A stretch of DNA of 64,000 nucleotides from a bacterium (GCA_030431515.1 JAUIIX010000003.1:1-64000); one strand, 5' to 3'; shown: positions 42,277 through 52,057, counted from the first letter of the stretch. A program made the numbers and translations. Notes: generated from the sequence alone by a model not told the origin.

Positions 42277-43161
42277 ATGTCATTTGATATGATGAATATA
42301 GACACTAAATCACAAGCTAACGATTCGATGAATAATGCAAGAATGGCAAGATTTGCTAAACTTGCAGGTGAAGGGAAAATTGTTGGTAAGAGAGAAATGC
42401 CTATGGCTGAAAAAGCACAAATGGCTGAAGCTGCTCGTGGGTTTGAAGCAATGTTCTTAAATATGTTAATGAAAGAAATGAAGTCTTCTGTTAAATCTTT
42501 AGAAGGTGATAAAGAGAATCTAACAACTTTTGGAGCAGAAACTCTGGAGGGCTATAATGATATGGCTTTTGCTGATGAGATGTCTAAAGTTGGAAAGGGA
42601 ATGGGAATCGCAGAGTTAATATTTAAACAATTAACTGGTGGCGATGAATTAAATTCTATTACTAAATTTGATTCAACTGCTTTTGACCCTCAAGGATCAT
42701 TAAAATTAGATATGAATAATATTAATTCAGAGAAAATCAATCAGAATTATAATTCTAAAGTAAGTGAAAGATTGTCTCAATATAATGACTTGATAAATAA
42801 TGCTGCAAGTAGTAATGGATTGAATCCAAGTATTATAAAAGCAGTTATTGCTGCTGAAAGTGCAGGTAAGGAAAATGCTGTTTCTTCGGCAGGTGCGAAG
42901 GGTTTAATGCAGATTATGGACGGTACTGCCAAAGAGCTTGGCATAGAAAATGTATTTAATCCTATAGAGAATATACAAGGTGGAAGTAAATACTTGAAAA
43001 ATATGATTGATAAGTTCGGAAATATTGATGAAGGGCTTGCTGCTTACAATGCAGGGGCGGCTAATATTGATAAGTATGGTGGAATACCGCCATTTCCAGA
43101 GACACAATCTTATGTTAAAAAAGTAAAAAAGTATATTCAAATGTTTGAAACTTCGGAATAA
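42277..43161 (+). CDS. flgJ: FlgJ-type rod-binding protein fused to a lytic transglycosylase
   Basis: The N-terminal rod-binding domain (about 40-130) has AEAARGFEAMFLNMLMKEMK and MAFADEMSKVGKGMGIAELI. The C-terminal domain (about 165-290) is an SLT-family lytic transglycosylase: catalytic Glu 194 in AAESAGKENAVSSAGAKGL, then GLMQIM, and EGLAAYNAGAANIDKYGG. The gamma-proteobacterial FlgJ instead carries a glucosaminidase, so the wall-cutting domain has been replaced. Its job is to scaffold rod assembly and open peptidoglycan for the rod. Confidence 0.92.
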   Translation: MSFDMMNIDTKSQANDSMNNARMARFAKLAGEGKIVGKREMPMAEKAQMAEAARGFEAMFLNMLMKEMKSSVKSLEGDKENLTTFGAETLEGYNDMAFADEMSKVGKGMGIAELIFKQLTGGDELNSITKFDSTAFDPQGSLKLDMNNINSEKINQNYNSKVSERLSQYNDLINNAASSNGLNPSIIKAVIAAESAGKENAVSSAGAKGLMQIMDGTAKELGIENVFNPIENIQGGSKYLKNMIDKFGNIDEGLAAYNAGAANIDKYGGIPPFPETQSYVKKVKKYIQMFETSE

Positions 43162-43172
43162 TGAGGTAAAAA

Positions 43173-43610
43173 ATGATTAAGCAATTTTTAGATATTTTAG
43201 AAAGAGAAGAAATAATACTAAGTCAATTAGTGTTAGTTACTGAGTATCAAAATAGAGCTTTGATTGAATATAAAACTTCAAATGTTCCTGATATTATTAG
43301 TAAACAAGATTTACTTTTAAGTCAATTATCAAAAATTGAAAATGAAAGAATAAATCTATTTATGAATATATTTAAAATAACAAGAAGCGAAGCAGTTAAT
43401 TTAAAACTATCTATGATTGAAAATAAATTAAAAGGTGACAATGCTTTAGCTGTTAAGCATTTAAGAACGACAATTGCTAAATTAAATAATAAATTAATTC
43501 AATTGAATAATGAAAATAAAATATTAGCAAATAGAGGAAAACAAAGTATTAATAATATTATAAGAACATTAAATCAAAATAATAATGCTGTATTTAATGT
43601 AAAAATTTAA
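43173..43610 (+). CDS. flgN: FlgN-like chaperone for hook-associated proteins
   Basis: A 145-residue helical protein with the FlgN pattern: an N-terminal LDILEREEIILSQLVLVTEY, a middle KQDLLLSQLSKIENERINLF, and a helical, Asn/Lys-rich C-terminal half. FlgN binds the C-termini of FlgK and FlgL before export, and both lie just downstream. The family's sequence conservation is low, so the call relies on the helical pattern and on position. An AGGT ribosome-binding site lies 6 nt upstream. Confidence 0.75.
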   Translation: MIKQFLDILEREEIILSQLVLVTEYQNRALIEYKTSNVPDIISKQDLLLSQLSKIENERINLFMNIFKITRSEAVNLKLSMIENKLKGDNALAVKHLRTTIAKLNNKLIQLNNENKILANRGKQSINNIIRTLNQNNNAVFNVKI

Positions 43611-43628
43611 GTAATGGACTATGCTGAA

Positions 43629-43678
43629 CTGCAAGGACGCAGCTCAAATTCCAGTCGGGGTAAATTTCTACCCCGACT
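43629..43678 (+). promoter_or_regulatory. Two hairpins in the leader between flgN and the next gene
   Basis: A small CTGC-AAGGAC-GCAG hairpin (43629-43642) shows GGA in its loop, as CsrA-binding sites do. A perfect 10-bp GC-rich stem, AGTCGGGGTA-AATTTC-TACCCCGACT, follows at 43653-43678. There is no T run, so it is not a standard terminator. It may be an RNA processing, stability or regulatory element; function is inferred. Confidence 0.5.
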
Positions 43679-43699
43679 ACTTAATAAAAAGGGTTTATT

Positions 43700-44026
43700 A
43701 TGGAAAACAATAGTTTAGATATCATCGCTAATGAATTAGCAAAAGAAATCATCCAATATTCAGTGCATTTACCTGATGATGATATTCTTCAAATCAAGAA
43801 AAAACTAAATGTCTATGCACGCTTAGTTCCTTCTTCAATTAGAACATTCACACAAAAGAAAACTAGAATTGAAAAAATGAAATCTTTAATCGAAGCAAGT
43901 TCTAACTTGTCAGATTGCAAAGAATTTTTGGATATTTCTAATAGACTTAGATATGGAAATGTAGATTTAATTAAAGAAAAAATTGATTCTTTAGACTCGC
44001 ATCTTTCTAAAAATGTATTCTTTTAA
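43700..44026 (+). CDS. Flagellar-operon protein of unknown function (108 residues)
   Basis: A helical, slightly basic protein (IIANELAKEIIQYSVHLPDD.., TFTQKKTRIEKMKSLIEASS). It has no signal peptide or membrane segment and its single Cys is not in a motif. I do not recognise a family. It sits between flgN and flgK, the place where flgM often lies, but it lacks a clear FlgM anti-sigma signature. AGGG lies 7 nt before the ATG. A role as an export chaperone or regulator is possible and is inferred only from position. Confidence 0.65.
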   Translation: MENNSLDIIANELAKEIIQYSVHLPDDDILQIKKKLNVYARLVPSSIRTFTQKKTRIEKMKSLIEASSNLSDCKEFLDISNRLRYGNVDLIKEKIDSLDSHLSKNVFF

Positions 44027-44047
44027 AGAAATTAAATAAAGCACTAA

Positions 44048-45487
44048 ATGTCATTTAATTCATTAGAAATAGGTAGAAAAGCATTACTTGCCCAGAGAAT
44101 GGGCTTGGATATCACCAGTAATAACATTGCTAATGTTAATACTGAAGGTTATTCTCGTCGTGATGCACAATTTGCTGAATCTTCTGATGCGATATATCAC
44201 AATGGTAATTTTATGGGCACAGGTGTGCTTATGAGTAAATTAAGAACATTTAGAGAAGATTTTTTTGATAGGGAAGTGAGGAATACTTTAGCACGAAAAA
44301 GTGGCTTGGAACAAGATGATAAAATACTTGAAAGAGTAGAAACAATTTTAGCAGAACCAACTGCTGAAAACCTAAATAATTCAGTTACTGATTTTTTTAA
44401 AGCATTTGATGAATTAGCTTTAAAACCAGAGAGTGTTGGGTTAAGAGAAAATGTCTTAGAAGTTGCAAATACTTTTATTGATAAATTTAATTATATCTCT
44501 CGCCAATTAACAGATGCAAGAACTGAAGTAGGGAAAGAAATTTATGCAATGACTGAAAAATCAAATAGAATTATATCAGAAATTGCGAATATAAATCAAT
44601 CATTTAGTGCTAATCAATCAATGGCTTATGAACAATCTCAAACAATGATTGATAAAAGAGAAATGTTATTAGAAGAACTTTCGGAGATTGCTAACTTAAC
44701 TGTTACAGATGGTAATGATGGTCAGATAAATGTATTTATTAATGGAATAAATGTAGTTACCAGACATATCCCAAGTACTTTGCAAGTAGCCGAATCAGTG
44801 TCTGCACAAGGTGAAGTAACTTATAAAGTTAATAAAATTGATAAAAAAGGGAATGCTCTAAATTCAATTAATCCTTCAAGTGGAAAATTAGCTGCTTCAT
44901 TACAACATTTTAATGTAACGTTAGATGGTAGAGAGTCTTCAAACCAATTTTCTGCATTCAAAAGATTAAATGATTTTGCTACAGCAATTGTATCAAATGT
45001 TAATAGCATTACTGAGCAAGGATATGGCTTAGACGATATAGATGCAGAAGCACCTGGAAGAAAATTCTTTGAAATTGGAGATGAAACAAGTTCTTCTTTT
45101 TCAATTAAATTATCAGTTGACTTAATGAATAACCCTAAGAATATTCCACTAAGTTCTGCAGTTAATGAGCCAGGTAACTCAGATATAGCAAGACAAATTG
45201 CACGACTTGCTGATAAAAAAGATTTTATAGGTAATGAAGCTTATCATGAATATTATTCTTCTTTTATTGGTAAAGTTGGCTCTATGCGTCAAGATACAAT
45301 CCGATTATTTGATAATGTTAGTGTGATTTCTGAGCAATTAGAAAATCAAAGAGAATCAATCATTGGTGTAAACTTAGACGAAGAAGCTGTTAATCTGGTA
45401 AAATACCAACAAGCATTTCAAGCTGCTTCGAGAATTGTAAACACTACAAATGAATTACTTACAACAATTGTAAATTTAGGGAGATAA
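44048..45487 (+). CDS. flgK: Flagellar hook-associated protein 1 (hook-filament junction)
   Basis: First junction protein between hook and filament. The N-terminal ALLAQRMGLDITSNNIANVN with TEGYSRRDAQF, and the C-terminal GVNLDEEAVNLVKYQQAFQA with ASRIVNTTNELLTTIVNLGR, are diagnostic. The 479-residue length is within the normal range, with a short variable middle. flgL starts 3 bp after its stop. Confidence 0.95.
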   Translation: MSFNSLEIGRKALLAQRMGLDITSNNIANVNTEGYSRRDAQFAESSDAIYHNGNFMGTGVLMSKLRTFREDFFDREVRNTLARKSGLEQDDKILERVETILAEPTAENLNNSVTDFFKAFDELALKPESVGLRENVLEVANTFIDKFNYISRQLTDARTEVGKEIYAMTEKSNRIISEIANINQSFSANQSMAYEQSQTMIDKREMLLEELSEIANLTVTDGNDGQINVFINGINVVTRHIPSTLQVAESVSAQGEVTYKVNKIDKKGNALNSINPSSGKLAASLQHFNVTLDGRESSNQFSAFKRLNDFATAIVSNVNSITEQGYGLDDIDAEAPGRKFFEIGDETSSSFSIKLSVDLMNNPKNIPLSSAVNEPGNSDIARQIARLADKKDFIGNEAYHEYYSSFIGKVGSMRQDTIRLFDNVSVISEQLENQRESIIGVNLDEEAVNLVKYQQAFQAASRIVNTTNELLTTIVNLGR

Positions 45488-45490
45488 TAA

Positions 45491-46480
45491 ATGAGAGTAA
45501 GTAGTAATTCACAATATGTTGGTTTCACTCAAACTGTTAATAGAATTCAACTCGAACGAGATAAAGCTCAAACAAGAGTAAGTACTGGTAAAGATATTAT
45601 TAACTTATCTGATAACCCCGAAAAAGTTATTGATATTAAATTATTTGATAAGAAAATCACTCAAAATGAAAACTATATGCAAGTTCTTGATTTAACTTCA
45701 AATGAGTTGTATGCAGTTGATGATTCACTTAGAAGAATTAGCGATATTGTTCAAATTATTAGAGAAGAAGCTTTGGACTCTACTAATGAACAAGCAGAAG
45801 CATTGCAAATAATGGGTGATAATTTTAAAGGATTATTAGATGATTTAGTAAGAGAAGCAAATACTGATTTTAATGGTCATTTTATTTATGCAGGTACTAA
45901 AACAACTCCTAACTCAATACAGAAAGATAATCCTAATATGGATGCGAATCCATTTCAAATAATTCAAGGAGACAAAACTACAGATAATCCTTCTGGTTTA
46001 AAAGTAGTTTTCAAAGGAAATACTAATGATAGAATTATTAATAAAGACCAAAAAAATACTCAAGTAATTAATCAAAAAGCTGATGAAATATTTGGTCCAA
46101 ATATGGAACTTTTTGATTATGTTATAGATATGCACAATGTTTTATCATTTCAAAATGATGGTACACCAAGAGGAGACTACGATCACTTTAATGAAAATGA
46201 TATGAAAGAAATAGATAGAGTGCAAAAAGGACTTGCTGTTTTTTATGATGATATTAATAGAATTGCTGCCAGAAATGGTACTTATATTAATAGAATTCAA
46301 GGTCTTAGAGACCAATTGACTGATGAAACTTTGAGATTAAAAGATTACCGTTCGGTACAAGAAGACACAGATATTGCTGATGCAATTGTTAACCTAACTC
46401 GCCAAGAAAATGCTTTAAATTATGCACTTCAAGTAGGTGCAAGAATTAATCAAGTGTCACTATTTGATTTTTTAAGGTAA
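45491..46480 (+). CDS. flgL: Flagellar hook-associated protein 3 (FlgL)
   Basis: Second junction protein, in the flagellin superfamily. The N-terminal helices (MRVSSNSQYVGFTQTVNRIQ, then TGKDIINLSDNPEK) and the C-terminal helix (DIADAIVNLTRQENALNYAL, then ARINQVSLFDFL) would form the coiled-coil core D0/D1 domain. The 329-residue length is typical. It is the last gene of the operon, meeting the convergent rmuC 10 bp later. No terminator hairpin is visible. Confidence 0.95.
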   Translation: MRVSSNSQYVGFTQTVNRIQLERDKAQTRVSTGKDIINLSDNPEKVIDIKLFDKKITQNENYMQVLDLTSNELYAVDDSLRRISDIVQIIREEALDSTNEQAEALQIMGDNFKGLLDDLVREANTDFNGHFIYAGTKTTPNSIQKDNPNMDANPFQIIQGDKTTDNPSGLKVVFKGNTNDRIINKDQKNTQVINQKADEIFGPNMELFDYVIDMHNVLSFQNDGTPRGDYDHFNENDMKEIDRVQKGLAVFYDDINRIAARNGTYINRIQGLRDQLTDETLRLKDYRSVQEDTDIADAIVNLTRQENALNYALQVGARINQVSLFDFLR

Positions 46481-46490
46481 GGGTTTAAGT

Positions 46491-47957
46491 TTACTCATTC
46501 TCTTCTTCTAGTAAATCATTATTATTTATAAATTCTTCAGGGATTTCTTTTTTAGGAGATACTCCTAAGTCTATTAATTTCTCTGCTTGAGAAATCAAAT
46601 TACCTCTCCCTTTTGTTAATTTATTAAATGCATTATTATATGAATCTTGAGTTTTATTAATATGCTTATCTATATCTTTAAAATCTTCTACAAATGATAC
46701 AAATTTATCGTAAAGTTTTTTACCCCTATCTGCTATATCAAGTGCATTTTTATTTTGTGTATCTCGTTTCCATAATTCAGAAATTAACTTTAATGTAGTT
46801 ATTAAATTTGTTGGGCTAATTAAAAGTATTTTCTTTTGGTAAGCGTAATTCCACAAATCACTATCTTGTTGGATTGCTAGTAAATAAGCTGGTTCAATCG
46901 GAACAAATAATAATATAAAATCTAATGAATCTTTCTTCTCAAAATAATTCTTGCTATGTAAATTATCAATATGATTTTTAAGTGAAGTCAAATGTTCATT
47001 TAAGGCAATTTTTTGCACATCACTTGTTTCTGCATTTACATATTTTTCATAAGCAACTAATGATACTTTTGAATCTATTATAACTTCTCTATTATCAGGA
47101 AATTTTACAACAACATCTGGTAATTTTGTGTTCCCTTCACTATCTTTATACGCATCTTGTAGAAAATATTGTTGCCCTTTTGTTAATCCAGAATTATCTA
47201 AAATTGTATCGAGTATCATCTCACCCCAGTTACCTTGTTTTTTAACATCTGCTTTTAAAGCATTTGTCAAATTCTTAGCTTCTTGACTAACTTGGTTTGT
47301 TAATCGAAATAATTCTTTAACTGTTTTATCAAGGGAAAATCGTTCTTTAGATTCTTTGTCATAAGTTTCTTCCACTTTTTTCTGAAGTGCTTTTAAATTA
47401 GTATCAAGTGGCTCAAGAATTTGCTTAATATTTTCTTGGTTTGACTTAGTAAATTTATCAGATTTCTCATCAAGTATTTTATTAGCAAGGGATTGAAATT
47501 CTGCTAAATTATTTTTATACATCTTCTCAATTTCTTCTTTTTGAGTATCTAATTTTTCAAAAAGAGTATTGTTTTCGGCAGTTAATTTTGCGTGTTCAGA
47601 CTTCAAATCATTCAGAATATTAGTGAGTTTTATTTTTTCATTTTCTTCGATATTTATTTTTTCTAAATATTCTTGATTACGGATTTTCAAGTCTTCATTT
47701 TGACTTTTAACTTGTGTAAGTGAATTAGATAATTCATTTTTCATATTATCTAATTCATTAACTTTTTCATTTAATTTAGTATTTTCATCTTTAATATATT
47801 TTAGTGTAATTAAATCTTCTTTATGTTGATTTACCTTCTCTTCTAATTCAATAAATTGAGAAAGTTTAATATATTTAGTCTTAATAAAAATAAAAAATAA
47901 TAGAATAACAACTACAAACCCTAATATAATAAACAGATAAGAACTATATTCATTCAT
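46491..47957 (-). CDS. rmuC: DNA recombination protein RmuC
   Basis: An N-terminal membrane helix (about 6-24) is followed by a long coiled coil (about 28-175, with NEKVNELDNMKNELSNSLTQ) and the RmuC domain (about 190-440) with QGNWGEMILDTILDNSGLTK, then PDVVVKFPDNREVIIDSKVS. In Enterobacteria RmuC limits DNA inversions at short inverted repeats and resembles a nuclease; the chemistry is not settled. The abundance of inverted repeats in this window makes its presence notable, although it is widespread. Confidence 0.92.
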   Translation of the reverse strand: MNEYSSYLFIILGFVVVILLFFIFIKTKYIKLSQFIELEEKVNQHKEDLITLKYIKDENTKLNEKVNELDNMKNELSNSLTQVKSQNEDLKIRNQEYLEKINIEENEKIKLTNILNDLKSEHAKLTAENNTLFEKLDTQKEEIEKMYKNNLAEFQSLANKILDEKSDKFTKSNQENIKQILEPLDTNLKALQKKVEETYDKESKERFSLDKTVKELFRLTNQVSQEAKNLTNALKADVKKQGNWGEMILDTILDNSGLTKGQQYFLQDAYKDSEGNTKLPDVVVKFPDNREVIIDSKVSLVAYEKYVNAETSDVQKIALNEHLTSLKNHIDNLHSKNYFEKKDSLDFILLFVPIEPAYLLAIQQDSDLWNYAYQKKILLISPTNLITTLKLISELWKRDTQNKNALDIADRGKKLYDKFVSFVEDFKDIDKHINKTQDSYNNAFNKLTKGRGNLISQAEKLIDLGVSPKKEIPEEFINNNDLLEEENE

Positions 47958-48053
47958 TTAAAATTCTCCAAATTAATTATTACAAAATTAATTAATTTTT
48001 GCTTACTAACTCACGACATTTAGTGTCGAGAAATTACAGTCGATGAATTTAAT

Positions 48054-50951
48054 TTATTTCACTATAAACTTTTTACTGAACGGTTTATTATCAACTTCAC
48101 AAGTAAATAAATAAGTACCAGATATTAATTGAGAAATATCTATCGTAAATACATTTTGACCAATTCCTTTTAATAATTCATTACCTTTCAAATCTAAAAT
48201 TCTATATTCTTTTATTAAAAAATTAGAATTATCATCAATTAATTTAATTAATATTTTATCTTCAGCGGGGTTAGGAAAAATTTCAAAAACTGAATTGTTC
48301 TCGTCAACACTCAACTGCGGTGCAACATATTTAGCAATAATTGAAGTCGATTTTGATAATAATTCATCATCGCTTGAGTTAGTTTTAAATATTATTTTTC
48401 TTATAAATGTACCTGACTCCTCTGAAATAAAGTTTAAATAGTTTAGTTCTACTTTTTTATTACCGTTTGAAGGTTCAATGGTAAAAGTTTTCGAAAAATT
48501 ACCTTCATTATCTAATTTTAAGTCATGACTAAATTCAAATGGTGCCAATCCGATAATTTCATTATTTTCATTTCTTACATTTTCAAGATCAATTCCGTAT
48601 ATATTTAATGGGAATGTAGCGTTTCGATTCTTTGTTGTGTTATAATTCTGAATATAATAGTCTATTTTTGACCCTTGGTTTGTATTCACTTTTGTAGAAA
48701 TTTTTACTTCATCTAATTCCCAATTACTGATTTTCATAAAGGATTCTCCTCCTTGACCTTTTAAAATAAATTCATATATTCCACATTCAAATTCAAAAAC
48801 TAAAGTATCACAATCATATTGACCGTCATCATGAATCTCAGCATCTAAATATTCATGCTTAGGAATATAAACTATATCTGCATTCAATGTATCATTTGGT
48901 AAAAAAGTATAAATTGAATCTCCTTTATATTCAAAGCCAATTTCCCCATTTTTTAAATAGATCTTATTTATTGTTGTAGTGTTACTTGTTAAATTAATAA
49001 AGTTGTGGTTAATTATATTTTTTGTTCTAACTTTAACTAACCCAAAATCGAAATCTGTTATTTCAAGATTAGTCGCATTGTAATAAATAGTAGTATCAAT
49101 AACATTTTCATAAGTAGCATCTGTAATTTGTAATCTAATAAAAGCATCTTGTTTTGGATCATCAATTTCAAATTTAATATTTAACTCATTATCTGCTGGA
49201 ATTCCATACCACATATTATCTTCTGATTTATCGATTTCAAGTTCATAGTCAATACCATAGTTTTTAATATTTTCACTTTCAACAATAAAAGGAACTTCAT
49301 TAATACCAAGGTCTATTTGACAGGTAGAGCAGTCAGCAAATTTAGTGCTATCAATAATTTTTATTTTAAATGAAGAGCAATTCTGATTAATTTCTACAAT
49401 TGGTTTTAATGTGTCTAATTGTTTACTGTTGTTAATTTTACTCCCAACATTTGTTCCAAATGAACTTAAAAAAGTAGTTAAATAGTATGTTGCAGTAAAT
49501 GGAATTTTGCTATAAATTTCATTATTTTCTTTTGAAACTGGAAAATGAATCCATCTCATTTTATTGTTAAACTTAGAGTCAATATATTTTATTTTTTGAT
49601 GTTTAAATTCAGGATATTTTTCAATTAATTTTTCCCCATTTACCTCAATTGAATTTAATAACTCATCTTCATTCAAGCTAGTCAAACTATCTTCATAAAA
49701 GATTAAATTTACTTCATTTTTTATTCCATCATCTAAAGTTTGACCATTATCTAAAATAGGTACACTAAATACGGAAGAATTTGTAAATTGAGATGTTGGT
49801 GATAGGGCAATTAAAAATGGGTCAAAGTCATACTCATTATCATCCCATTTGGCTGAATAAGAATATTGATATACTTGAACTGGTTTTGTGGCATTAAAAT
49901 ATGCAATACCTCTTATTGATTCATTTTCATGAGGCATAGAGGCAGAGATTTTAGAATATTCATCGAAATCACCTTTCTTTTTTAAACTTCCTTCCCAAGT
50001 ATTGATTAATTCAAAAGTATTCTTGTCATACCATTTTACATTAAAATAAGTATTATCTTCTGTTGCTACTATCCTAAAGAAATCACCTTTATTTGTCTCT
50101 CTGTTTATTTCTAAAGATATAAATTCTTTCCCAGCAGAATGAATAGGGAAAAGCATTTCGGACAAATGATCTCTACCATTATTAACTATATATGAAGGAA
50201 TCATTACCCTTTCAGAAGTGGAAATCACAGCGATATTTTTATCACCTGTAATTATACTACCTGTTAAATCAAAAGTTCCTCTTGTTTCACCATCACCTTG
50301 AACCATATATATTTCACCTTTATTCAAGGTAACAGATATTTCATCACCAATTTCATATCCTGACTTAGTTTTCTCAATATTATTTTTTCTTCCATTAAGT
50401 AAGATACTTACAGAAGTATTATCAAAATAAGCCATTACTAAAAAACCAGACTTCCATTTTTTTTCAGCATTAAAATCATAATATGAACAATTTATGTATT
50501 CATTACCCCATTTTTCAACAGGAATAACAGTATATCCTTCAGAAGTTACTGGTTTAGAATTTACAACAGAAACATTGATTGGATTCTCTGATTCAATAAT
50601 CAAACTATTTTTTGAAACTTCACCTTCAATTCTATTTTCAATATCAATCATTAAATCTTCTAGAACATTAATTTGATGAAAACCTTTTGTTAAATTATAT
50701 ATTTGTTTAAAATCATTTGGACCTGTAATTTGAATTTGAGTTTCTTCTAAAGTTGATATATTTATTCCTAATAAAGTTTTTTTAGTCTCTGAATAATTTT
50801 CTAATTCATTAGGTGGAAAAGCGATAACAAAAACTTTACCTAAATTATTATTTCTATACATTTTATTTTTAAAAAATACTTCCTGCGAAAATAAGCTGCT
50901 TGAAAATACGAAAATTATTAATGTTAAGTTGATTAAAATTATCTTTTTCAT
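48054..50951 (-). CDS. Large secreted surface protein with a T9SS sorting domain
   Basis: A Sec signal peptide (MKKIILINLTLIIFVFSSSLFS) precedes about 450 residues that resemble the IgGFc-binding-protein N-terminal domain (AVISTSERVMIPSYIV, then HSAGKEFISLEIN). Several beta-rich Ig-like regions follow. The last ~75 residues are a type IX secretion C-terminal domain (FEIFPNPAEDKILIKLIDDN.. ending SGTYLFTCEVDNKPFSKKFI). It is therefore exported across the outer membrane and anchored or released. I chose the third Met as the start because it begins the signal peptide. The binding partner is unknown. Confidence 0.82.
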   Translation of the reverse strand: MKKIILINLTLIIFVFSSSLFSQEVFFKNKMYRNNNLGKVFVIAFPPNELENYSETKKTLLGINISTLEETQIQITGPNDFKQIYNLTKGFHQINVLEDLMIDIENRIEGEVSKNSLIIESENPINVSVVNSKPVTSEGYTVIPVEKWGNEYINCSYYDFNAEKKWKSGFLVMAYFDNTSVSILLNGRKNNIEKTKSGYEIGDEISVTLNKGEIYMVQGDGETRGTFDLTGSIITGDKNIAVISTSERVMIPSYIVNNGRDHLSEMLFPIHSAGKEFISLEINRETNKGDFFRIVATEDNTYFNVKWYDKNTFELINTWEGSLKKKGDFDEYSKISASMPHENESIRGIAYFNATKPVQVYQYSYSAKWDDNEYDFDPFLIALSPTSQFTNSSVFSVPILDNGQTLDDGIKNEVNLIFYEDSLTSLNEDELLNSIEVNGEKLIEKYPEFKHQKIKYIDSKFNNKMRWIHFPVSKENNEIYSKIPFTATYYLTTFLSSFGTNVGSKINNSKQLDTLKPIVEINQNCSSFKIKIIDSTKFADCSTCQIDLGINEVPFIVESENIKNYGIDYELEIDKSEDNMWYGIPADNELNIKFEIDDPKQDAFIRLQITDATYENVIDTTIYYNATNLEITDFDFGLVKVRTKNIINHNFINLTSNTTTINKIYLKNGEIGFEYKGDSIYTFLPNDTLNADIVYIPKHEYLDAEIHDDGQYDCDTLVFEFECGIYEFILKGQGGESFMKISNWELDEVKISTKVNTNQGSKIDYYIQNYNTTKNRNATFPLNIYGIDLENVRNENNEIIGLAPFEFSHDLKLDNEGNFSKTFTIEPSNGNKKVELNYLNFISEESGTFIRKIIFKTNSSDDELLSKSTSIIAKYVAPQLSVDENNSVFEIFPNPAEDKILIKLIDDNSNFLIKEYRILDLKGNELLKGIGQNVFTIDISQLISGTYLFTCEVDNKPFSKKFIVK

Positions 50952-51012
50952 ATAAATATCCATTTTTTGTTTTATTATTAAATGCAATTTAATTAAAAAT
51001 ATTTAACATAAA

Positions 51013-51040
51013 AAAAGGTTGACAAATTTGCCAACCTTTT
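51013..51040 (-). terminator. Terminator after lipA
   Basis: AAAAGGTTG and CAACCTTTT pair around a 10-nt loop and end in a T run on both strands. It lies between lipA and the upstream part of the T9SS protein gene. Confidence 0.8.
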
Positions 51041-51065
51041 TTATTAAAATAATTTATATTATTCT

Positions 51066-52037
51066 TTATTTTTTATATCCTTCCACATGTCTTTCAGCAT
51101 GGTAAGATGACCTTACTAATGGACCAGATTCAATATATGGAATACCCATTTTCTCGCCAATTTCTCTGTATTGTTCAAATGTATCTGGGTGAACGAATCT
51201 ATCAACAGGTGCGTGTTGAACTGTCGGCTGTAAATACTGCCCAATTGTGAATACATCTAATTTGATTTTTACTAAGTCTTCCATCATTTCATATATCTCA
51301 TCATCTGTTTCGCCAATTCCAACCATTATTCCAGCTTTTGTTCTCATACCTTTTTCTTTAGAATATTCTAATAAGTCTAAAGTTCTTTGGTATTTAGCTT
51401 GTGGTCTAATTCTTTTGTATAAACGAGGAACAGTTTCAATATTATGATTAAGTATATCAGGATGAGCAACAATAACTCTATCAAGACATTCTCTATCACC
51501 TTTAAAATCTGGAATTAATACTTCAATTGAAGTATTTGGATTTAATTCTCTAACTTTTAATATTGTTTGAGCCCAAAGTTCAGAACCTTGGTCAGGAAGT
51601 TCATCTCTATTAACTGATGTAATTACTGCGTGTACCAAGTCCATTTTTTGTACCGAACGTGCTACATCAAGCGGCTCGTGAATGTTAACAGTTCCAGGTC
51701 TTCCAGTTTTGATTGCGCAAAATGAACATGAACGAGTACAAGTATCACCAAGAATCATAAATGTAGCAGTACCAGACCCCCAACATTCTCCAATATTCGG
51801 ACAACGAGCTTCTTCGCAAACAGTATGTAAAGATTTAGCACGCATCATTTTTTTAATATCAGCAAATTTTTCACCACCTGGAGCTTTTACTTTTAACCAT
51901 TCAGGTCTTCTACCCACAGTAGTCGAGCCAGTTGGATTATTTCTATTTATCACAGGGATATTGAATTTGCCGTTGCTGTTTTCAATAGTTAAGTTATTAC
52001 TATCTTTTACTTTTTGAGAAACTTGCATATTATTCAT
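51066..52037 (-). CDS. lipA: Lipoyl synthase
   Basis: Radical-SAM enzyme that inserts two sulfurs into protein-bound octanoate, used by 2-oxoacid dehydrogenases and glycine cleavage. Both clusters are visible: the auxiliary one in CEEARCPNIGECW (about residue 78-90) and the radical-SAM CxxxCxxC in GDTCTRSCSFCAIKTG (about 105-112). The end SSYHAERH provides the conserved RSSYHA serine ligand. A ~45-residue N-terminal extension is unlike E. coli. It is separated by 20 bp from the sigma-factor gene upstream, so they may be co-transcribed. Confidence 0.96.
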   Translation of the reverse strand: MNNMQVSQKVKDSNNLTIENSNGKFNIPVINRNNPTGSTTVGRRPEWLKVKAPGGEKFADIKKMMRAKSLHTVCEEARCPNIGECWGSGTATFMILGDTCTRSCSFCAIKTGRPGTVNIHEPLDVARSVQKMDLVHAVITSVNRDELPDQGSELWAQTILKVRELNPNTSIEVLIPDFKGDRECLDRVIVAHPDILNHNIETVPRLYKRIRPQAKYQRTLDLLEYSKEKGMRTKAGIMVGIGETDDEIYEMMEDLVKIKLDVFTIGQYLQPTVQHAPVDRFVHPDTFEQYREIGEKMGIPYIESGPLVRSSYHAERHVEGYKK

Positions 52038-52057
52038 TGATTACTTTCTTTTAATTA

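Noticed and set aside
43611-43699. Possible c-di-GMP-I riboswitch before the unknown flagellar gene (GGACGC phrase)
   Set aside because: The GNRA tetraloop, receptor and the second conserved helix are missing, and the region is too short.
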